Origin: Olsenella sp. SW781
GTDB taxonomy: Bacteria > Actinomycetota > Coriobacteriia > Coriobacteriales > Atopobiaceae
Assembly: GCF_012027725.1 (NCBI RefSeq)
Contig: NZ_SJOU01000006.1
Coordinates: 62,001-126,000 of the forward strand
DNA length: 64,000 bases
Direction: 5' to 3'
The notes below the pieces were generated by a model. That model saw only the letters and a program-made list of their open reading frames with translations. It ran no database searches and had not been told where the DNA came from. This document shows positions 54,383-63,116 of the stretch, piece after piece (the stretch's first letter is position 1; each line of letters starts with the position of its first letter). A program made the position numbers and the translations under genes.

Positions 54383-55990
54383 CTACTTCTTGGTGTCGAG
54401 GCGCGGGAAGAGCGCGTCACCCTTGGTCACGGCAACGCCGCCCGCAAGGCCGCCCCAGGCGCAGGCCGCGCGCAGGTCGTCCGTGGCGGCCTCGTCCTCG
54501 AGCGACATGCGGCGCAGGACCTCGGCCGAGGTCTCGGGCATGAACGGCGCGAGCAGGTGCGCGGAGATGCGGATGGACTCGAGCAGGCTCACGATGATGT
54601 CCGCGAGCTCGCCCGCGCGCTCCGGGTCCTTGGCCACGGCCCAGGGCGCGGAGTCCTCGATGAAGTGGTTGGCGGCGTGGACGAGCTCCATGACCACGTC
54701 CTTGGCGCCGGCGTAGTCGAAGACCTCCATGCGGCTCGCGTAGCGGTCGTAGATGCCCTCGGCGACGCCCTTGAGCACGCCGTCCTTCTGTGCCCAGCCG
54801 TCGGCCAGCTCCGGCGTCTTGCCGTCGAAGTACTTGGCGCTCATGTTGAGGGCGCGGGAGACCAGGTTGCCCCAGCTGTTGGCGAGGTCGGCGTTGTAGA
54901 CCTGCTCCATGCGCTCGAAGGAGATCGCGGAGTCGTCGCCGTGGACCACGTCGGTCATGAAGTAGTAGCGGTAGCCCTCGACGCCGAGCAGGTTGATGAC
55001 GTCGCGCGGGGCGATCGCGTTGCCGCGGGACTTGCTCATCTTCTCGGCCTGGCCGGTCTCGGGGTTGCGCACCGTGAGGAAGCCGTGCACAAAGACGTGC
55101 TCGGGCAGGGCCTCGTCGATGGCCATGAGCATGGCGGGCCAGAGGATGCAGTGGAAGCGGATGATGTCCTTGCCGATGAGGTGACACTGGGCGGGCCAGC
55201 GGCGCGCGAGCTCGGCGCGGGAGGCCGGGTCGTCCAGGCTGTAGCCCACGGCGGTCATGTAGTTGAGCAGGGCGTCAAACCACACGTAGGTGACGTGCTT
55301 GTCGTCAAAGGGCACCTTGATACCCCAGTCGAAGGTCGTGCGGGAGACCGAGGTGTCCGTGAGGCCGCCCTCCACGAAGCTGCGGACCTCGTTCATGCGG
55401 AAGTCCGGCTGTACGAAGTCGGGGTGCTCGTCGTAGAGCTTGAGCAGGCGGTCCTGGAAGGCGGAGAGCTTGAAGAAGTAGGACTCCTCCTGGACGCGCT
55501 CCAGCGGCCGTCCGCAGTCCGGGCAGAGGTGCTCGCCCTTGGTGCCGCGCTCCTCGTCGGCCTTCTCGACCTGGGTCTCGGTGAAGTAGGTCTCCTCCGG
55601 CACGCAGTACCAGCCGTCGTAGGAGCCCTTGTAGAGGTAGCCGGACTCGAGCATGCGGTCCCAGAGGTACTGGACCGCGTGGTGCTGGCGCGGCTCGGTG
55701 GTGCGGATGAAGTCGTCGTTGGAGACCTCGAGCTCGCTCCAGAGGTCCTTGAAGAGCGGGGCCTGCGAGTCGCACCACTCCTGCGGCGTCATGCCGTGGT
55801 CGGCCGCGGCCTCCGCGACCTTCTCGCCGTGCTCGTCCATGCCGGTCAGGAACTTGACGTCGTAGCCGGCCGCGCGACGGAAGCGCGCCTGGACGTCGGC
55901 GAGCAGCGTGCAGTAGGCGGTGCCCAGGTGCGGGGCGGCGTTGACGTAGTAGATGGGGGTGGTGACGAAGTAGGACGGCTTCTCTGCCAT
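54383..55990 (-). CDS. metG: Methionyl-tRNA synthetase
   Basis: A class I synthetase of 535 residues. The HIGH-type signature is NAAPHLGTAY, the KMSKS loop is EKMSKSRG, and the Met pocket contains WFDALLNYMTAVG. One zinc knuckle pair is seen (HLCPDCGRPL), as in single-knuckle forms. The C-terminal tRNA-binding (EMAP-like) domain of longer enzymes is absent, which is common. The ATG at 55990 follows GAGGAGTCGTCAT; the longer frame upstream is rejected. Confidence 0.96.
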   Translation of the reverse strand: MAEKPSYFVTTPIYYVNAAPHLGTAYCTLLADVQARFRRAAGYDVKFLTGMDEHGEKVAEAAADHGMTPQEWCDSQAPLFKDLWSELEVSNDDFIRTTEPRQHHAVQYLWDRMLESGYLYKGSYDGWYCVPEETYFTETQVEKADEERGTKGEHLCPDCGRPLERVQEESYFFKLSAFQDRLLKLYDEHPDFVQPDFRMNEVRSFVEGGLTDTSVSRTTFDWGIKVPFDDKHVTYVWFDALLNYMTAVGYSLDDPASRAELARRWPAQCHLIGKDIIRFHCILWPAMLMAIDEALPEHVFVHGFLTVRNPETGQAEKMSKSRGNAIAPRDVINLLGVEGYRYYFMTDVVHGDDSAISFERMEQVYNADLANSWGNLVSRALNMSAKYFDGKTPELADGWAQKDGVLKGVAEGIYDRYASRMEVFDYAGAKDVVMELVHAANHFIEDSAPWAVAKDPERAGELADIIVSLLESIRISAHLLAPFMPETSAEVLRRMSLEDEAATDDLRAACAWGGLAGGVAVTKGDALFPRLDTKK

Positions 55991-56355
55991 ATGACGACTC
56001 CTCATGACGGAATGTGGCATGCGGGGTCGATTGTACTCTTTGCCGGACCGCGCGTCCTTCTCGCCGCGCGCCCTTCTCGCCGCGCGTCGATCCCCGGCCT
56101 GACCCGGCTCGCCCCCCTGCTTAGGTGAGCAAACTCCTTGAATCATCGCCGCTCACCTAAGCGAGAAGGACGTGAGCCAGCAGCGGAAACGCGACTCACC
56201 TAAGAAAACCGTGCAGGATGGTTAACGAAATTTGCTCACCTAAGCGGCGGCGGGAGACGGACGGCAGTGGGAGACGGGCGGCGAGGCAGGGCGGGCGCAG
56301 CGGGGCGCGGCGGCGGGAGGCAGGCAGGGGATGACGTGTCGGAACGGAGCGGCGG
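55991..56355. repeat. Gap with four GCTCACCTAAG repeats
   Basis: CTTAGGTGAGCAAA (56120-56133), GCTCACCTAAG (56151-56161), ACTCACCTAAG (56194-56204) and TTTGCTCACCTAAG (56231-56244). The first and last are exact complements, so the whole 125 bp can fold. CTTCTCGCC occurs twice (56058 and 56074). No gene is seen in this 365-bp gap downstream of rsmI. Confidence 0.8.
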
Positions 56356-57219
56356 CTAGCGCGTCGCGGACGCGGCGGCTACCACGGCGTCGTACGCTTC
56401 GGAACGAGAGAGCCTGAAGGTCTTCGCAATCCGCTTGGCGAGCGTGCTCTTGGGCTCCCCCGCCTCGAGCCCGGCGGCTATCTCCTCCTCGAGCGGGCGG
56501 GCGGGCCCGGCGTCCTGCGCGCGGCGACCCTCGAGCTCCTCTGCGCTCGGCGCCGAGATCACGATGACGCACTCGCCGCGGACCTCGCCGCGCGCGGCCA
56601 CCTCCGCCGCGAGCTCCGTCGCCTCTCCGCGCACGACCTCCTCGTGCAGCTTGGTGAGCTCGCGCACGAGCGCGACGCGGCGCCCGGGAAAGGCCTCGGC
56701 GACGTTGGCGAGGGTGTCAGCCACGCGGCGAGGGGACTCGTAGATGACAAGCGTCCCCGGGATCGGCGCCAGCTCCGCCAGGCGAGCGAGCTGCGCCCCG
56801 CGCCGCCGCGGCAGGAAGCCCTCGAAGAAGAAGTGCTCGCTCGCGAGGCCCGACGCCACGAGCGCGCAGGTCACGGCACTCGGACCCGGAATCACCTCGA
56901 CGGGCAGCCCCGCGTCGAGCGCGGCGTCCACGAGGCGCTGTCCCGGGTCGGACACGCCCGGCATGCCGGCGTCCGAGACAAAGGCAACGCGCTCGCCGGC
57001 GGCGACGCGCTCCAGCACGCCCGCGAGGCGGGCGTCCATGACGTTCGCGTCGCAGCGCTCGAGGCGCGCGGAGAGGCCGAAGGCGCTCATGAGCCGGCCC
57101 GTCACGCGCGTGTCCTCGCAGAGCACCGCGTCGGCCTCCCCGAGCACCCGCCGCACGCGCGGCGAGGCGTCCTCGAGGTTGCCGATGGGGGTGCCGACGA
57201 CGCTCAGGACTCCCGGCAT
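56356..57219 (-). CDS. rsmI: 16S rRNA 2'-O-ribose methyltransferase (cytidine 1402)
   Basis: A 287-residue SAM-dependent enzyme of the tetrapyrrole-methylase fold: GVLSVVGTPIGNLEDASPRV, DAVLCEDTRVTGRLM, VAFVSDAGMPGVSDPGQRLV, EVIPGPSAVTCALVASGL, FFEGFLPRR and LVIYESPRRVADTL. The C-terminal 45 residues form the small helical module usual in RsmI. The ATG at 57219 overlaps the stop of the GH5-like gene. Confidence 0.94.
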   Translation of the reverse strand: MPGVLSVVGTPIGNLEDASPRVRRVLGEADAVLCEDTRVTGRLMSAFGLSARLERCDANVMDARLAGVLERVAAGERVAFVSDAGMPGVSDPGQRLVDAALDAGLPVEVIPGPSAVTCALVASGLASEHFFFEGFLPRRRGAQLARLAELAPIPGTLVIYESPRRVADTLANVAEAFPGRRVALVRELTKLHEEVVRGEATELAAEVAARGEVRGECVIVISAPSAEELEGRRAQDAGPARPLEEEIAAGLEAGEPKSTLAKRIAKTFRLSRSEAYDAVVAAASATR

Positions 57220-58262
57220 CAGACGATCATCCCGCGCTCGAAGGTGGCGAGCGCCACGCGAGCGTCCCAGCTCGCGAGCTTGCCGGAGGTCTTCCAGGTG
57301 TTGAAGAACCAGGCGGGGCACTTCTCGTACGCGCCGATCTGCTCAGAGGTGTAGACGCGCTCGAGCGCGATGCGGCCCTCGGGCGTCATCTGGGAGTCCG
57401 CGATCGGCAGCGACGACGACCACTTGCCAACCATGACCTGCATGCCGGAGCGGCGGGCGTCATGGACGCGCTTCTCGAGCGCGGCCACGAGCCGGCGCAC
57501 GCCGGCGGGGCCGGAGACGTCCACGTGGACGCTCGGGCGGTCAAGGTGGCAGTCGAGCCAGACGTTCCTGTAGTGGCGCTGGGCCATGAAGCGGCCCCAC
57601 CCGCCGGGGAAGGCGGCGTCGGGCATGATGACCACGGGGTCCTCGCCCGCGGCGTTGCGCACGAGCTCGTAGGCCTCGCGGTAGTAGTTGCGCAGGCGGT
57701 GTATGGGCACGCCGTCGGTGAGCATGAGGCCGTGGCGGACCTGGACCACCGGGTCGTCGGCGAGCTCGATCCCAAAGAATCCCACGCGCGAGGCGTAGCG
57801 CCTGGAGAGGGCGTATACCACGTCGAGCATCTCCTCGCGCGTGACGTGGCAGTCGGCGTTGTCGGGGGAGGTGCCGTTGTCCGTGTGGGGCGCGCCCGGG
57901 CTTATCGCCAGCGCGAAGATGACCTTGAGGCCGATCTCCTCCGCCCAGTCGAGCGCCTGGTCGACGAGCTCGATGCAGCCGACGTACGGGCCGGGCTCGG
58001 GGCCATCGTCCCCGTAGACGTACCAGGGGACGGGCAGGCGCACGGCGTTGAAGCCACGCGAGGCGATCTTGACGAACTCGTCGCGCGTCACGAACTCGCG
58101 CCGGTGCGCGCGGACGCAGTCGGCGTAGCGCCGCTCCCCGAGCGCCGTGACGAGCGACTCCTCGTCCAGCGCGCCGGCGCCGGCGAAGAGCTCGGGGGTG
58201 ACCCACGACTCGAGCGTCAGCCATCCGGTAAGGTTGACTCCGTGCAGGGAACGATCGCCCAT
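57219..58262 (-). CDS. GH5-like (beta)8-barrel protein lacking both catalytic glutamates
   Basis: A 347-residue protein with the exo-beta-glucanase layout of GH5: HGVNLTGWLTLESWVTPELF, NAVRLPVPWYVYGD, FALAISPGAPHTDNG, RVGFFGIELADDP, IMPDAAFPGGWGRF, WLDCHLDRPS and QVMVGKWSSSLPIADSQMTP. In active relatives the acid/base Glu lies in an NEP motif and the nucleophile in GEW/GEFS; here they read DDP and GKW. It is probably a pseudoenzyme or glucan-binding protein. The ATG at 58262 follows GAAGGTGTGAC. No signal peptide, so it would act in the cytoplasm. It overlaps rsmI by 1-3 bp. Confidence 0.8.
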   Translation of the reverse strand: MGDRSLHGVNLTGWLTLESWVTPELFAGAGALDEESLVTALGERRYADCVRAHRREFVTRDEFVKIASRGFNAVRLPVPWYVYGDDGPEPGPYVGCIELVDQALDWAEEIGLKVIFALAISPGAPHTDNGTSPDNADCHVTREEMLDVVYALSRRYASRVGFFGIELADDPVVQVRHGLMLTDGVPIHRLRNYYREAYELVRNAAGEDPVVIMPDAAFPGGWGRFMAQRHYRNVWLDCHLDRPSVHVDVSGPAGVRRLVAALEKRVHDARRSGMQVMVGKWSSSLPIADSQMTPEGRIALERVYTSEQIGAYEKCPAWFFNTWKTSGKLASWDARVALATFERGMIV

Positions 58263-58339
58263 GTCACACCTTCGCCTCCCGCGGCCGCGGGGCCGCATCG
58301 CCCTTTCCGCATCCCCCTTCCCTGAGTATAGGCTGAATC

Positions 58340-58768
58340 CTACGCCCCGTCCCGGACATATGTGGCGCAATTGAGCGGCGTCTCGTAGACGTCCACCTGC
58401 GAGCACGGGAGGCCTCGCTCGCACAGGCGGTCGCAGAAGTGCCGGGCGAGGTTCTCGGCCGTGGTGCGGAAGGGCAGCAGCTTGAGCGAGAAGCCCTCGC
58501 CCTCGAGCGCCTCGATCGTGGCCGGGCCGAGCGTCCCCTCCTCCACGAGGAAGGTGTGGTCGAACTCCTCGGCGAGGTCGCGCAGGGCGCGCTTGAAGAC
58601 GCCGAAGTCCATGACCATGTCGCGCTGGGTCCCCTCCGCGCCGAGCTCGGGCGCGCTGAGGTACGCCACGACGCGCCAGCGGTGCCCGTGGAGGTTCTCG
58701 CACTTGCCGTAGTAGTCCGCGAGGAAGTGGGCCGAGTCGAAGCTCGCCTCGCTCTTGAGTCCGTACAT
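58340..58768 (-). CDS. queD: 6-carboxytetrahydropterin synthase (QueD-like)
   Basis: A 142-residue PTPS-family enzyme with zinc histidines in FDSAHFL and LHGHRWRV, the catalytic Cys in YGKCENLHGH, FGVFKRALRDLAEEFDHTFL, and the Glu of QVDVYETPLNCATY. It makes 6-carboxytetrahydropterin for queuosine/7-deazaguanine synthesis. The ATG at 58768 follows GGGAGGACACCC. Other que genes are not in this window. Confidence 0.9.
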   Translation of the reverse strand: MYGLKSEASFDSAHFLADYYGKCENLHGHRWRVVAYLSAPELGAEGTQRDMVMDFGVFKRALRDLAEEFDHTFLVEEGTLGPATIEALEGEGFSLKLLPFRTTAENLARHFCDRLCERGLPCSQVDVYETPLNCATYVRDGA

Positions 58769-58839
58769 GGGTGTCCTCCCGTCGTGTCCCTGGCGGCCGG
58801 GGGCCTGCCGCGGCCCCGTGCCTCACGCACTATAGACAG

Positions 58840-58995
58840 AGTGACGGGTTTTGGACGGACGAAGGCCCCTGAGGGCGATCATTCGTCCAAAATCCGTCAC
58901 TCGGCCGGAGCGCGGCCGTCGGGGGGCCGGGGCGCGGCCGTCAGGGGGCACGCCGCCGGGGCCTGCCGGGGGGCACGCCGCCGGGGCCTGCCGGT
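58840..58995. repeat. Imperfect palindrome plus 25-bp tandem repeat upstream of queD
   Basis: AGTGACGGGTTTTGGACG (58840) pairs with the complement ending at 58901 apart from small differences; then GGGGCACGCCGCCGGGGCCT is repeated in tandem to about 58995, next to a duplicated GCGCGGCCGTC. No gene is seen between 58769 and 59082. Confidence 0.65.
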
Positions 58996-59082
58996 GGGGC
59001 TGCCACATCCCCACGCGTGACGCGGCGTCGTCAGCGGAGTACCATAGTCGGTCGCAACCGCGCGACGACCCAAGGAGACCCC

Positions 59083-61644
59083 ATGCCGCTTTCCGAGCAG
59101 CTCGCCACCTATGCCGCCCGCCGCTTCGACGCCCGCCGCGCCCTTCTGGGAGAGCGGGCCGGGAAGGCCGAGGCGCTCTTCCCCGCGCTCGCGCCCGACG
59201 AGGCCGTGCTCCTGCGCTACCACCTGGCCACGCTGCCGCTCACGGACGCCGTGGACGCGCCGCTCGAGGTCCTTCTCGCCTTCGCGCGCCATGCCCTCGT
59301 GCTCCGCGAGGGACCGGCGGCGGACCTGCCCGAGGACCTCTTCGTCCACTACGTGGCCACAGCGCGCGTCAACAACGAGCCGCTCCAGGACTGCCGGGGC
59401 GCCCTCTGGGAGGAGCTTGCGCCGCGCGTGGCCGGACTCGACCCCGAGCGCGCCGTCATCGAGGTCAACTACTGGTGCGCCGAGATGGCCACGTATCAGT
59501 CCACGGACGGCCGCACCCTCGGGGCGCCCGGCGTCATCGCGGGCGCGGCGGGGCGCTGCGGCGAGGAGTCGACGCTCCTCGTGACGGCGCTGCGCGCGGT
59601 GGGCATCCCCGCCCGACAGCTCTACGTGCCCTGGTGGGCGCACTGCGACGACAACCACGCCTGGGTGGAGGCCTGGGCGGGCGGCCGCTGGCACTACCTC
59701 GGCGCGTGCGAGCCCGAGGAGGCGCTCGACCGCGGCTGGTTCACCGCCGCCTCGGGGCGCGCGCCCATGGTGGCCACGCGGCTCTTCTCGGACTTCGGCT
59801 GCGACCCGGCCGACGTGGTGGGCCGCGCGGGCTGCACCGTCCTCGTCAACGTGACGGGGAGCTACGCCGCCACGACGCGCCTCTCCGTGCGCGTGGCGCT
59901 CCCGGACGGCGCGCCCGCCGCGGGGGCCACCGTGGCCTTCGAGGTGCTCAACATGGCCGGGTGGCGCCCGCTCTCCGTGCTCACGGCGGACGAGGAGGGC
60001 CGCTGCTCGGTGGAGCTGGGGCTGGGGAGCGTGCGCGCGCACGCCTCGGCCGGCGCGCTCATGGCCGAGAAGGACGTGGACACGGCGGAGGTCTCCGAGG
60101 TGGAACTCGTGCTCGCCACCGCCGAGACGCCCGAGGCCGCGGACGCCTGGCATGACGTGGACGTCCGCGCGCCCGAGGACCACCCCGCGCCCTCCCAGCC
60201 GCTCTCGCCCGAGGCCGCGGCGCGCGGGCGCGTGCGCAAGGCCGTGGCGGACGAGTCGCGTGGGATGCGTGTCGTGGCCATGCGCTCGCACGCCGAGCAG
60301 CTCGCCCGCCAGGCGGCGCTCGTCCGCCCGGACGACGACGCCGAACTCGTGGCCCACATCCTCGAGGCCGCGCGCGGCAACGCCGACGCCGTCTACGAGT
60401 TCCTCGCCGCGGGCGCGGAGCCGGAGCGCCTGGCGCTTCTCGCCACGCTTGCCGAGAAGGACTACCTGGACGCCGACCCCGCCCTCCTGGAGGGCCATCT
60501 CCGCGCCGCGCTCGCGAGCCGCGACAAGAACCTCGATCGCGAGACCTGGGAGCGCTACGTCCTCTGCCCGCGGATCGGCCTCGAGCACCTGAGCGCCTGG
60601 CGGCCCGCCTTCCCCGGCGCGCTGCCGGAGGAGCTCGCCCGCCTGATCGCGGACGACGCGTGCGCCGCGTGGGCGTGGCTTGCCGGGCGCATGTCCTTCT
60701 CACCCGCCGAGCACCTGGCCAAGCTCGTGGGCACGCCCGCAGGTGCGCTCGCGTGCGGCGAGGCCTCCGAGGTGACGCTGCGGACGCTCTTCGTGGCCGC
60801 GTGCCGCAGCCTCGGGGTGCCCGCGCGCCTGGCGCCCGCCGACGGGCGCGCCGAGGTGCTCGCGGATGGGCGCTGGGCCTGCGTCGAGGGCAAGGCCGCG
60901 AGCGAGCGCACCTGGCCGCTCTGCGTGAGCTCTCCCGAAGGCGCCCCGCTCGTCTACGGCACCGACTGGGGGCTCGCGCGCCTGGGCCGCGCCATGCAGG
61001 TGGGCGGCCAGGAGCTCTGGGGCTTCCACCAGCTCGACCTCTGGGGCTGCGATCCTACCGCGCTTGAGGTGCCGGCCGGGACCTACCGCCTCACCACCAC
61101 GACGCGCCTGCCCAACGGCAACCAGCAGGCCGCCGAGCTCGTATTCACCGTGGACGGGCCCGCCGAGGTCCGCGCCCGCCGGCGCGCCCCGCGCCCGGAG
61201 GACATGCTCCAGCGCATCCCGCTCCCCGACGCCGCGCCGCTGCTCGGCGGGCGCGGCGGCCTTGCGCTCCTGGCGTTCCTGGAGCCGGCGGGGGAGCCGA
61301 CGGAGCACCTGCTGAACGAGCTCGCGGACGCGGCGGGGGTCGTCGCGGCGGCGGGGCTCTCCCTCACGCTCGTGACCCGCGAGGACGCGGCGGGCGACCC
61401 CACCCTCGCCCGCGCGCTCGCGGCGCTGGATGCGGCCGGCGTGCCCGTGACCCTCGCGCGCGACGACTTCTCCGAGCTGCCGGAGCGCCTCGCGCGCCGC
61501 ATGTTCGCCAACCCGGAGCTGCTGCCGCTAGCGGTCCTCGTTGACGCGCGGCCGGCGGCGGAGGCGCCCGTGGGGCTCTTCGCGCGCGGCGGCTACGCCG
61601 TGGGCACCGTAGAGCTCGTGCTGCGCCTCGCCGCGCTGGCGTAG
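59083..61644 (+). CDS. Large transglutaminase-like protein with second, degenerate core
   Basis: An 853-residue protein from ATG 59083 after AAGGAGACCCC, without signal peptide. The papain-like core at about 165-225 has the Cys of AAGRCGEESTLLVTAL, AVGIPARQLYVPWW and the His of DDNHAWVEAWAGGRWHYLG. An Ig-like region follows (TVLVNVTGSYAATTRLSVRV). Residues 560-600 (ASEVTLRTLFVAACRSLGVP, ARLAPADGRAEVLADGRW) repeat the core pattern but lack the Cys and His. The last 130 residues are alpha/beta with a thioredoxin-like look (LALLAFLEPAGEPTEHLLNE). A protease or amide-modifying role is possible; the substrate is unknown. Confidence 0.75.
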   Translation: MPLSEQLATYAARRFDARRALLGERAGKAEALFPALAPDEAVLLRYHLATLPLTDAVDAPLEVLLAFARHALVLREGPAADLPEDLFVHYVATARVNNEPLQDCRGALWEELAPRVAGLDPERAVIEVNYWCAEMATYQSTDGRTLGAPGVIAGAAGRCGEESTLLVTALRAVGIPARQLYVPWWAHCDDNHAWVEAWAGGRWHYLGACEPEEALDRGWFTAASGRAPMVATRLFSDFGCDPADVVGRAGCTVLVNVTGSYAATTRLSVRVALPDGAPAAGATVAFEVLNMAGWRPLSVLTADEEGRCSVELGLGSVRAHASAGALMAEKDVDTAEVSEVELVLATAETPEAADAWHDVDVRAPEDHPAPSQPLSPEAAARGRVRKAVADESRGMRVVAMRSHAEQLARQAALVRPDDDAELVAHILEAARGNADAVYEFLAAGAEPERLALLATLAEKDYLDADPALLEGHLRAALASRDKNLDRETWERYVLCPRIGLEHLSAWRPAFPGALPEELARLIADDACAAWAWLAGRMSFSPAEHLAKLVGTPAGALACGEASEVTLRTLFVAACRSLGVPARLAPADGRAEVLADGRWACVEGKAASERTWPLCVSSPEGAPLVYGTDWGLARLGRAMQVGGQELWGFHQLDLWGCDPTALEVPAGTYRLTTTTRLPNGNQQAAELVFTVDGPAEVRARRRAPRPEDMLQRIPLPDAAPLLGGRGGLALLAFLEPAGEPTEHLLNELADAAGVVAAAGLSLTLVTREDAAGDPTLARALAALDAAGVPVTLARDDFSELPERLARRMFANPELLPLAVLVDARPAAEAPVGLFARGGYAVGTVELVLRLAALA

Positions 61645-61830
61645 CGGGCGGACCGGTCCCGCAAGGCGCGCCCTCTGCCGGACGTTCTTCTCGCCATCTG
61701 CGACGATGCGGGAGAAAGCGCAGAGGGCGCGCTTTTGCCGCGCGCTGGCCCGGGTGCATACCGCGTTGCCACGACGTAGGGACGCGCGCTCGTGTACGCT
61801 TCCGGTAATCGGCTGCGGAGAGGAGGCGGC
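61645..61830. other. Intergenic gap with inverted pair and CTTCTCGCC motif
   Basis: GCGCCCTCTGCC near 61667 pairs loosely with GCAGAGGGCGCGC near 61719, with GTTCTTCTCGCC between (about 61685). This is probably the terminator of the transglutaminase-like gene. A TGTACGCT near 61793 may belong to the next promoter. Confidence 0.5.
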
Positions 61831-63081
61831 ATGATTCCCACGGCGTCGCAGGAGGCGGAGCGCGACTTCCGCGAGCGCGGGCTCACCGGGCGCGAGGCCG
61901 ACGCGGCGCGCTCGGCGCTTTCCGGCATGACGGCCGCGGCCGCGGCGCGCGAGATGGGCGTGAGCTCCTCCACCGTCGGGAACTTCCGCCAGCGCGCCTA
62001 TCGCAAGCTCGGCGTGACGAGCGCGCGTGAGCTCGCGGCCCAATACGGCCGGCAGCGCGAGGAGGGCCGCGCGGCCGGCGACTCCCGCGCGGCCCTCCTC
62101 GCGCGCGGGCTCTCCCAGACCCAGTCCGACGTGCTCTCCCTTGTCGCGGAGGGCCTCTCGACGGACGAGGTGGCCGAGAGGCTGAGCGTCGCCCCGGGGA
62201 CGGTGAGCTCGGCCCGCGCGACGGGATACCGCATGCTCGGCGTGCACTCCCGCGAGGAGCTCGCCGCCCTCCTCGAGCGCGAGGCCGCCGCCCCGCGCCG
62301 CCGGCGCGCCGCGCGCCTCGCGGCCGCGTGCCTGGCGGCGGTTATGGTCGTCGCCGCGGCGGTGACGGTGACGTCGTATCTCGGCTCGCAGCCGCCCGCC
62401 GTGGTGGAGACCGAGTTCGGCGAGGTGCCCAACGTAGTTGGCATGGACCCCCAGAGCGCGTGGGAGGTGCTCGTCGCCGAGGACTACTTCCCCGTCATCC
62501 AAGAGTCGCGCTCCACCGAAAGCCCGGGGACGGTGGTGGACGTCGACGTGCAGGCGCTTCCCGAGAACATGGGCATCTCGATGCCCCTCGACCCAAGCGG
62601 CACTGTCCACGCCGAGCTCAATGAGACGCCATGGAAGGCGGAGGCAATCCTCAGTGTCTCGGGCCTACGGAAGATTCCCAATATCACCCTCAACTGCTCC
62701 GAGCGCGATGCCCGGAAGCTACTTGAGGATGCGGGCTTCTCGAACGTGGAGGTTGCATACCAAGGGGACGTAGACCCGAGCGACAATCGGGTCATCCTTG
62801 CGCGGCCCACCTCCGGATCCTGGGCGTCTCCCAACGAGCCGGTGGAGCTTACCGTCACGAGCGACGTCACGGTGCCCGACGTGCTTGGCATGACGCCCCT
62901 CGACGCCTCGAGTGAGCTCGTCCTAGCGGGCTTCTCCCCCGATCCATACATAACTGAGTGGAGCTACAGCACAAGCGACAAGGGCACGCCCGTCGCAATC
63001 GCCACCGACCCGATGTGTGGCGAGACCGCACGTGTGGGAGACACAGTGCGCATCATCTTCGACCGCCCGCTGGAAGAGTAG
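61831..63081 (+). CDS. Membrane protein with two LuxR-type HTHs inside and PASTA repeats outside
   Basis: A 416-residue protein from ATG 61831 after GAGAGGAGGCGGC. Residues 17-62 (LTGREADAARSALSGMTAAA, AREMGVSSSTVGNFRQRAYR, KLGV) and 92-145 (LSQTQSDVLSLVAEGLSTDE, VAERLSVAPGTVSSARATGY, RMLGV) are two LuxR/GerE-like helix-turn-helix units. A membrane helix lies at about 160-182. Outside are PASTA-like repeats, each with VPNVVGMDPQSAWEVL, IPNITLNCSERDARKLLEDA or VPDVLGMTPLDASSELVLAG. PASTA domains bind peptidoglycan fragments, here tied to DNA-binding domains instead of a kinase. Likely a wall-sensing transcription factor. Confidence 0.82.
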   Translation: MIPTASQEAERDFRERGLTGREADAARSALSGMTAAAAAREMGVSSSTVGNFRQRAYRKLGVTSARELAAQYGRQREEGRAAGDSRAALLARGLSQTQSDVLSLVAEGLSTDEVAERLSVAPGTVSSARATGYRMLGVHSREELAALLEREAAAPRRRRAARLAAACLAAVMVVAAAVTVTSYLGSQPPAVVETEFGEVPNVVGMDPQSAWEVLVAEDYFPVIQESRSTESPGTVVDVDVQALPENMGISMPLDPSGTVHAELNETPWKAEAILSVSGLRKIPNITLNCSERDARKLLEDAGFSNVEVAYQGDVDPSDNRVILARPTSGSWASPNEPVELTVTSDVTVPDVLGMTPLDASSELVLAGFSPDPYITEWSYSTSDKGTPVAIATDPMCGETARVGDTVRIIFDRPLEE

Positions 63082-63116
63082 CCTCATCCCCCAATGTGCA
63101 ACCCCAAGGAGGCCCC

